Shown here: one piece after another, positions 58,753 to 64,000 of the stretch
Layout of the letters: each line of letters begins with the position of its first letter
Numbering within the stretch: position 1 is the first letter of the stretch
Assembly: GCA_039545275.1 (NCBI GenBank)
Contig: BCHS01000009.1
Span: 124,001 to 188,000 of the forward strand
Direction: 5' to 3'
DNA: 64,000 nucleotides
DNA from: Pseudomicrostroma phylloplanum
Taxonomy: Eukaryota; Basidiomycota; Exobasidiomycetes; Microstromatales
Translations under genes and position numbers: made by a program
The notes under the pieces: generated by a model
Told to the model about the DNA's origin: nothing
The model's database searches: none
Seen by the model: only the letters and a program-made list of their open reading frames with translations

Positions 58753-60833
58753 ATGTCTGCGCCGCCTCTCCGCCTTCACGATCTGCCCTACGATGTCCTG
58801 GTCCACAGCCTCCTACCTCTCTTCGCGGCCCATGAACTGGCCAAGCTGCGCTTGGTCAACAGGGAGATCAAATTATTGGTAGATGAGGAGCACATCTGGA
58901 AGGGCATGATCCAGCAGGACTTCAACTTTCCATCTCACGCCAGCAGCAGACGGTCTGGCTGGCAGACTCTCTACCGCGGCTTGTCCAGGCCCACCGTCTT
59001 TGTGTGGGGGCAGTACAGCAATGCTCGGCTAGGCATACCGCCAGAGGAGCTCAAAGACGAGCTCCAGCAGTTCATCAGCAGGTATGGCGGGGCTACCTTC
59101 CCTCTCAAGCTACCTTACAACCTGCAAGCACAGGAAGCTGGACCGCCAGTGGAGATCGTCGCGGGAGGCTGGAGCTTCCATTGCCTTACGGCAAAGGGGG
59201 AGATTCTCTTCCATGGCCAGCTCGACGGCTTCCAGTATGGAGTGGAGCTGTCGTCTCCGGGCTGCAAAGTCTCGCCTCCTAGGGTCCTCAAGCGAGCAAC
59301 GAAGGATCCCGTAAAGGCCCTCTCTTGCGGCCGAGCCCATGGCGTTGCGCTCACCGCTCAGCAAGACATTCTCGAGTGGCATAATTGGAGCTTGGCAGTC
59401 AAGCACGAGCGACTCATTCAGCTTGCTAGTCCGAATCCCACGTGGATCGCACAGCTTGAAGCGGGCTGGGACTGCACAGCGGTCCTGCTACACTCGAGAG
59501 ACGGGGAGTCCGTAAAGAGATCCGAAGTGGTCTGGTGGTATACTCAGTCCGTCGACAGCGGCAGACTAGCACAGGACGGTCCGGATGGAGAGAACACTAC
59601 TTGGCTTGGAGTTCAGCGCTCTGTGCTTCCGCCTCTGCCAGACGTCTCAGAGGAGGCGGGTGCCGAGCTGGACGAAATGGATCACAAGAACCACTCCTTG
59701 ATCGTGCGTCTCGCAGCTGGCGAGAGCTGGATCGTCGCCCTCACTGCATCGGGGCTCCTTTACAGGGTGGAGCTACGACCGGAACATCCCAACCAAAGGC
59801 AAGAATGGATCCTCCTCGACAACTTTTGCCTGCCTTCGAAGATCGCACAGCTTGACTACTTTGCAAATGGACCCGGAACCAGCAAAGGGCTGATCAATAG
59901 CAATCTAAGGATCACGCATATCAATGCGCAATTCCGCAATTTCGCCGCTTACACTCCTTCATCCAGTACAGAAGGCGGGATTGTGCTTCTAGGCAACAGC
60001 GACAGTGGTGAAGGGTCGCGGCCAATCATCAAGCCTGAGCTTCAAGGCGCAGGTGTGATCAAAGTCTCAATGGGAGAGTGAGTTGGACTCCGGTATCGAA
60101 GAGTGGACTGGCATGAGCTGACTCGTGGTGACATTTTATCAGCTGGCACTTTGGAGCGTTGACCACCTCAGGCAAAGTCATGACCTGGGGCCAATGGTCG
60201 GCAGGCGCCCTAGGTACCTGGGACTCCCTCCAGCCAGATGCTCCCCCACCTCAAGCTGCGCGGGCAGCTCCAACGTTCAGAGGGCAAGGACCAGGACGAG
60301 GACCAGGTCCTGTTGCTCCTCGCACTACCGCAGAGGAGGATGAACCGCATCTCCCTGAACCTCTCGGGCACAACCCCTTCCCAAGGGTCCGGCTGGGCTT
60401 AGCTGCTGCCCGCGGAGGATTCAGGAATGGCGTCAGACAACATGTACATCGCCCGACGCCTACACAAGACACTACGCCTTCGACCTTGGCGTCAGCAGCG
60501 TCAACGTCGTCAGCAGGGAGGTCTGACCCATGGGGTGACCGCCTCAAGCCTCGAAGGGTACCTCGATCCATCGAGGAGGCCACCATCGTACAATTTGACC
60601 CCGCAAAGCCGGATAAGGACTTTGTCTTTGACATTGCATTCGCTGGTGAGTCTGCATCGCGGACTGATTGACTGTCTGTCGAATACTGATTCTGATTTAC
60701 TCGCTCGACTACAGGCTGGCACTCGGCCGCCATTGCGATTCCGGCCGGCCTGGTCAGGGGCACGGGGTCCTCCGATGGTGACGACGATGGTACTAGTGGG
60801 CAAGAGGAAGAGGAAGAGGCAGAGGTACGTTGA
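58753..60833 (+). CDS. F-box protein with RCC1-like repeats (Saf1-like)
   Basis: Seen: exons 58753-60077, 60143-60645 and 60715 onward, introns of 65 and 69 nt. An F-box lies at about residues 6-50 (LHDLPYDVLVHSLLPLF). RCC1-type blades follow: FVWGQYSNARLG, VEIVAGGWSFHCL, ALSCGRAHGVAL, RLAAGESWIVALTASGLLY, DWHFGALTTSGKVMTWGQ and a closing GWHSAAI. Family knowledge: such proteins are SCF ubiquitin-ligase substrate adaptors like yeast Saf1. If translation stops at the first TGA (60831-60833) the product is 648 aa ending in an acidic Glu tail. A strong GTACGT at 60825 could instead splice onward; see the adjacent exon entry. Confidence 0.72.
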
Positions 60834-60936
60834 GCATCCCCGCAGAGGTGAGAGCCGACACTGCAGGCGTACGTCTTCGTGAAAGACGGCTGCTCAGTGT
60901 AGCTCTCCATGATTCTTTCTCTTCCACTTCGAACAG

Positions 60937-61368
60937 TCGACGATCACGATAGATTCTTTCCAGAAGGGCGCTCCTCCTCCCCTGTCCAGATCCTCGTCCT
61001 TCCGTCTCTTCTCGTCTACAGCGCCCGCCCCGCGCAGGCGCCAACTCAACGGCTACACATTCGACGCGGACCCTCGTATCCTACAGACCGTGGTAGCGGA
61101 GCGACAGGCCAGGCGTATATTCAACCTCAGTCTGGGCTTCTTGCTCGTCGGAATTTTGACCTTCGTCGGTGGGTGGGAGAGGGTTTTTCCTCTTTATGTA
61201 GGGGATGCAACAGAAGAAAGGGAAGGAGGCGGGAGAGGAGGAGTTGGGGATCTACTCGGCTGGCCGCACTCGCTTCTGAACTTTCTTCCGCTCATGATAC
61301 CCCTCACGCTCTACTTGGTCATTGCTCGCTGGACGGGAAGGCAGCTGTATGGCGGCTTCGCCCGATGA
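60937..61368 (+). CDS. Exon encoding a two-helix membrane domain; parent gene uncertain
   Basis: Seen: an open frame of 143 codons after a strong pyrimidine tract and CAG at 60934-60936, with no in-frame ATG until late, so it needs an upstream exon. Its product has a basic, Ser-rich segment (LSRSSSFRLFSSTAPAPRRR, like a mitochondrial presequence), NGYTFDADPRIL, a helix FLLVGILTFVGGW and a second helix PLMIPLTLYLVIA. Joining to the F-box gene at donor 60825 is phase-compatible (total 789 aa). An independent short gene beginning at an ATG near 60787-60789, spliced directly after it, is the alternative. I do not recognise the family. Confidence 0.5.
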   Translation, partial: STITIDSFQKGAPPPLSRSSSFRLFSSTAPAPRRRQLNGYTFDADPRILQTVVAERQARRIFNLSLGFLLVGILTFVGGWERVFPLYVGDATEEREGGGRGGVGDLLGWPHSLLNFLPLMIPLTLYLVIARWTGRQLYGGFAR

Positions 61369-61541
61369 GCTGAGCGGTAGGCATAGCCAGCGAGGTAGCG
61401 ACAGTGGTAGAGAAGAGGGTATCCATTCGCATGCATGTCTGTACATATCTCTCATCTCCAATCAACAACTCCTAGAGCAGTCATCATAACGGCTTCATCC
61501 CCTGTTCAATCGAAAATTGTCATCACCACCAGACAACCTCA

Positions 61542-62892
61542 TCAGATCTCCCCCAGCTTCTTATCGTGCAGCCTCTCCTGCAACATCCCAATCCTCCTCC
61601 TCAGCGCCTCGATCTGTCGTCCCTGCGTCGAGACTTTCCTCTTCAGACGCGCATTGTCCGCCTCGATCTCGCCGAGGTGAGTCCTGATACTCTGAAAGGA
61701 GTCAGTGGGAGCTGTATGGGTGGTGAGAGTTGAGGAGGTCTGCCCGTTGGGAGGGGGAAGAGAGAGGGGGGAAGAGCCGTGCGGGTCGCTGTTGCTGCTT
61801 GTGGGCTCGGAAGGGGAGCGGGTACGAACCCATGTGGGCTCTTGCGGTACGGACACGGGCTCAGACTCGTCGTCCTCCCAGTCGAGCTGGCCGCTGGCCA
61901 GAGCAGCCTTAGCCACCTCGAGCGCTTCGCTGTTCTCGAAGGGGGCGACATGCCGCGCCTGTTAGGGTGCCGTTGTGTCTTGCTTTACGCTTTCGGGTAT
62001 CTATACGCTCTTACGCACCTGACTTCTTGACCGACAAGAGGGGACGAAGGAAAGGTGGTGGGACCCGTGTGCAGCTCTAGCCTGACTTGCTCACTTGGCT
62101 CTGACGTTGGGAGGGCAAAGGTCAGAGTCCATCGTATTCGCAGGCTTGCATATCGTAGCAGATCGGCTCACTTGAAACTGGTCGGCTGCTGCTAATGCAT
62201 TCGTCAATCGATACGACTGAAAAGGGGGGGACAGAGTCAGATGCCCGCTCGTGAGAGGATCCCGAATATAGATTCCTGATGTAAAAGGGATAGACTCACT
62301 GTCTTCCGGAAGACTATTCAGTCTGCGAGCTGCTGCTTCCGCGTTTGCTGTCAGGGTGAGAGCTGATATTGCAGTCCGCACGATTAAGGCATATTCGCAA
62401 TCACTGCTGACTGGCGGTACATATATTCTCACATCTAGCAGAAGAAAGAGTACGCTTGGATCTGCCTGACAAGTGTTCGCGGTCTCTTGACCTTAATCAG
62501 TATGATGCACATCTTCGTCGTTATTCTTTGCGTGCATATATGCTCGCCCCTAGCTGTCGCGCTTCGTCGGCCCATCGTTGGCCACTTGGTATCTTTGGCT
62601 GTGACTGTAAACATACAGGTGGGGCGTAGAGGTGAGCAACCACAGAGAGCAAGGCAAAAATGCAGGCCAAGATGTGGCTAGAGAAGAGTTTCTGACCATT
62701 GCTAGCCACAACATTGTGATTCTGATCTTCTTGTGAACTATGTAGCTCATCCGGACTACTCTCCCGCTCTCGGATTGCACCCAAGGGACCGTCTGCAAAG
62801 TCCGCCTTCTCAGACGTTCGCTGCTTAGAGTTCGACTGCGACTGATGTAAGATCCAAGGTGGCGGTGTAGGCTCAAAGCGAAAGGGCGTCAT
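61542..62892 (-). CDS. Multi-exon coiled-coil protein, 5' structure unresolved
   Basis: Seen with confidence: a last exon 61958-61542 (139 codons) with ENSEALEVAKAALASGQLDWEDDE and a C-terminal coiled coil (EIEADNARLKRKVSTQGRQI). Upstream, an exon ending at 62172 (ADQFQ) and possibly a 6-nt microexon 62100-62095 join in phase 0. The exon spanning 62403-62172 is open (helical, ANAEAAARRLNSLPED, YRLTNALAAADQ). A frame from ATG 62892 encodes WADEARQLGASIYARKE, but I cannot find a splice that links it cleanly. The helix-rich layout plus coiled coil recalls MIT- or TPR-containing proteins such as Atg38/NRBF2, but this is speculative. The region is less GC-rich than its neighbours. Confidence 0.45.
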
Positions 62893-63192
62893 GCTGCTGT
62901 CTGTACTGTACGATATCGACGATGCTCTAAGTAACGACGAGGTGACGGACTGAGAGTGATCGACGGAAAGGGAGATGGAGGCACTGCAGCACAGCGCGCG
63001 CGCCCCGCGCCTCGCCCAACAGCCTCCGCCTCAAAAGTCAGATGAGATCCACCCCAGAACAGCTGCCGGATGCTTCTTCGTACCTCGACCAACATACGCC
63101 TCAGTACGATTGCAGCTAGGCAAAGCAGAGCAAGAGCATCGGCAGTCAAGCTTACTGCGCCGTAGAAGCCTGCCGATTGGTCTGCGTCGGTC
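62893..63192. promoter_or_regulatory. Upstream region of coiled-coil and CID genes
   Basis: This is 300 bp between divergent starts. A long minus-strand open frame overlapping it (down to 62889) has no ATG-led conserved protein and is probably chance. Confidence 0.4.
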
Positions 63193-64000
63193 ATGTCAGC
63201 TCTCGAGGTGAGTGAAGAGCGGGGCTCCGCAATGACTGACCTGGCCTGCTCACCGTCACTCCGTCCTTTCCGTCTCGTGTCTGCCATGCAGGGGTTCAAG
63301 AAGGTCGTCAAGGACTCGATCGCTAGTAACAAGCTCTCGTCTTCAAGAGTCGAGGCAGTCAAGGTGGCAGCAGCGAAGTGCTTTGATGTGGGTATACGAC
63401 CCGAGGCGAGGCTGTGCAGCATGCGCTGTATGTAGGAGGGGCGGGAGGGGGAGCGGGGCCGTAGCCCGGCAGCCCATTCAAGCATCACAAAGATTCAATA
63501 CGGGACGCGGAGGAAGGGCTTACCTCTGCCGGGTCCGCAATGACTGACCTTACTCTCATCCACTTTATGCCATACCCTACCAGCGGGCGCAACCGGCCAA
63601 ATCAGAGTTCCTCCGGCTACATCTATCAGCTGCTGCAGGCTCAAAGGTCGTATCCCTCTACCTCTTCGATGCCATCGCTCGCCATGCCAGGGAGGTGGTC
63701 AAGAAGAACGGCGCTGGCCTAGATCCGCTGAAGGCGCTGCCCAGTACACAGGGAGCCTCCGATCCCAATGCTACCTTTGTCCGGGCTGCGAAGGACTTCC
63801 TGGGCGAGATGGCCACAATAGTGGAGGAGGTGGCTGTGAGCACGGCTGGGAGCGTAAAGATGGAGCAAAGGGTGAGTCGGACCTAGGCGCTGAGCCCTCG
63901 AGGAGGCGCTGACATAGACCGCTTTCCATCTCAGGAAAAGGTGGACAAGGTCATCGACATCTGGAGGAAAGCTGGAACGTTCGAGGCCGATCTTCTGGAC
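63193..64000 (+). CDS. CTD-interacting (CID) domain RNA-processing factor, partial
   Basis: Seen: exons 63193-63207 (MSALE), 63292-63387, 63584-63871 and 63935 to the window edge, all phase 0 and in frame. The encoded CID fold reads GFKKVVKDSIASNKLSSSRVEA, SKVVSLYLFDAIARHAREVV, FVRAAKDFLGEMATIVEEV and KVDKVIDIWRKAGTFEADLL. Family knowledge: this is the RNA polymerase II CTD-interaction domain of the Nrd1/Seb1/SCAF4-8 group, which couples CTD phosphorylation to termination and 3' processing. The RNA-binding RRM expected downstream lies outside the window, so the exact member is not settled. Exon 1 is only 15 nt. Confidence 0.82.

Noticed and set aside
60825..60866. A 42-nt intron near the end of the F-box gene, ending the protein with AYVFVKDGCSV
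   Set aside because: Shorter than any confident intron in the window and weak acceptor; left as a remote possibility.
62889..63488. Minus-strand 199-codon open frame
   Set aside because: Antisense to the CID gene and its promoter; hydrophobic stretches appear to be chance, and the CID reading is far better supported.

Overview
The window is a compact, GC-rich nuclear segment from a fungus, most likely a basidiomycete and plausibly Ustilaginomycotina. That placement is an inference. It rests on dense intron-containing genes with short introns (about 70-140 nt, mostly GTGAGT donors, CTGAC-like branch sites and pyrimidine-rich CAG acceptors), a SERCA-type calcium pump, an Ssk1-type response regulator, a complex I 21-kDa accessory subunit and two fungal ribosomal-protein genes. 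I see no transposon, tRNA, rRNA, CRISPR or bacterial operon. Intron boundaries were read by eye from splice signals, phase and family similarity, so transcripts would be decisive.

Layout, left to right: RPP40 (-), ERI1-like exonuclease (+), SPC24 (-), a small disordered protein with a microexon (+), TAH18 diflavin reductase (-), ATG15 vacuolar lipase (+), ITFG1/TIP-like FG-GAP membrane protein (+), complex I 21-kDa subunit (-), RanBP1-domain nucleoporin (+), SAM37/metaxin (-), FEX fluoride exporter (-), MCM2 (+), a PD-(D/E)XK-like protein with a duplicated 3' end (-), GT31 glycosyltransferase (+), mitoribosomal MRPL31 (-), proteasome alpha subunit PRE9/PSMA4 (+), an SRA-YDG protein (-), a 77-nt poly-G tract, glutaminyl cyclase (+), URC4/DUF1688 (-), a cupin (+), SSK1 (-), RPS6 (-), RPS10 (+), an AIFM2/FSP1-like oxidoreductase (+), SERCA Ca2+-ATPase (-), an F-box/RCC1-like protein (+) with a possible membrane-domain extension, an incompletely resolved coiled-coil gene (-), and the 5' part of a CID-domain RNA-processing factor (+) that runs off the right edge.

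Most genes are ordinary housekeeping functions: RNA processing, kinetochore, Fe-S/CIA electron transfer, autophagy, respiration, nuclear transport, mitochondrial protein import, replication, translation, proteolysis, Ca2+ and fluoride homeostasis, and stress signalling. The strands alternate strikingly, so most genes sit in head-to-head pairs about 300-800 bp apart (for example RPS6/RPS10, URC4/cupin, TAH18/ATG15, FEX/MCM2). There is no obvious biosynthetic cluster.

The least ordinary items are introns that fall directly at the start codon (MCM2, complex I subunit), microexons, the long poly-G tract beside the SRA gene, the nuclease-like gene with a degenerate tandem copy of its own 3' end, and the possible F-box/membrane fusion.
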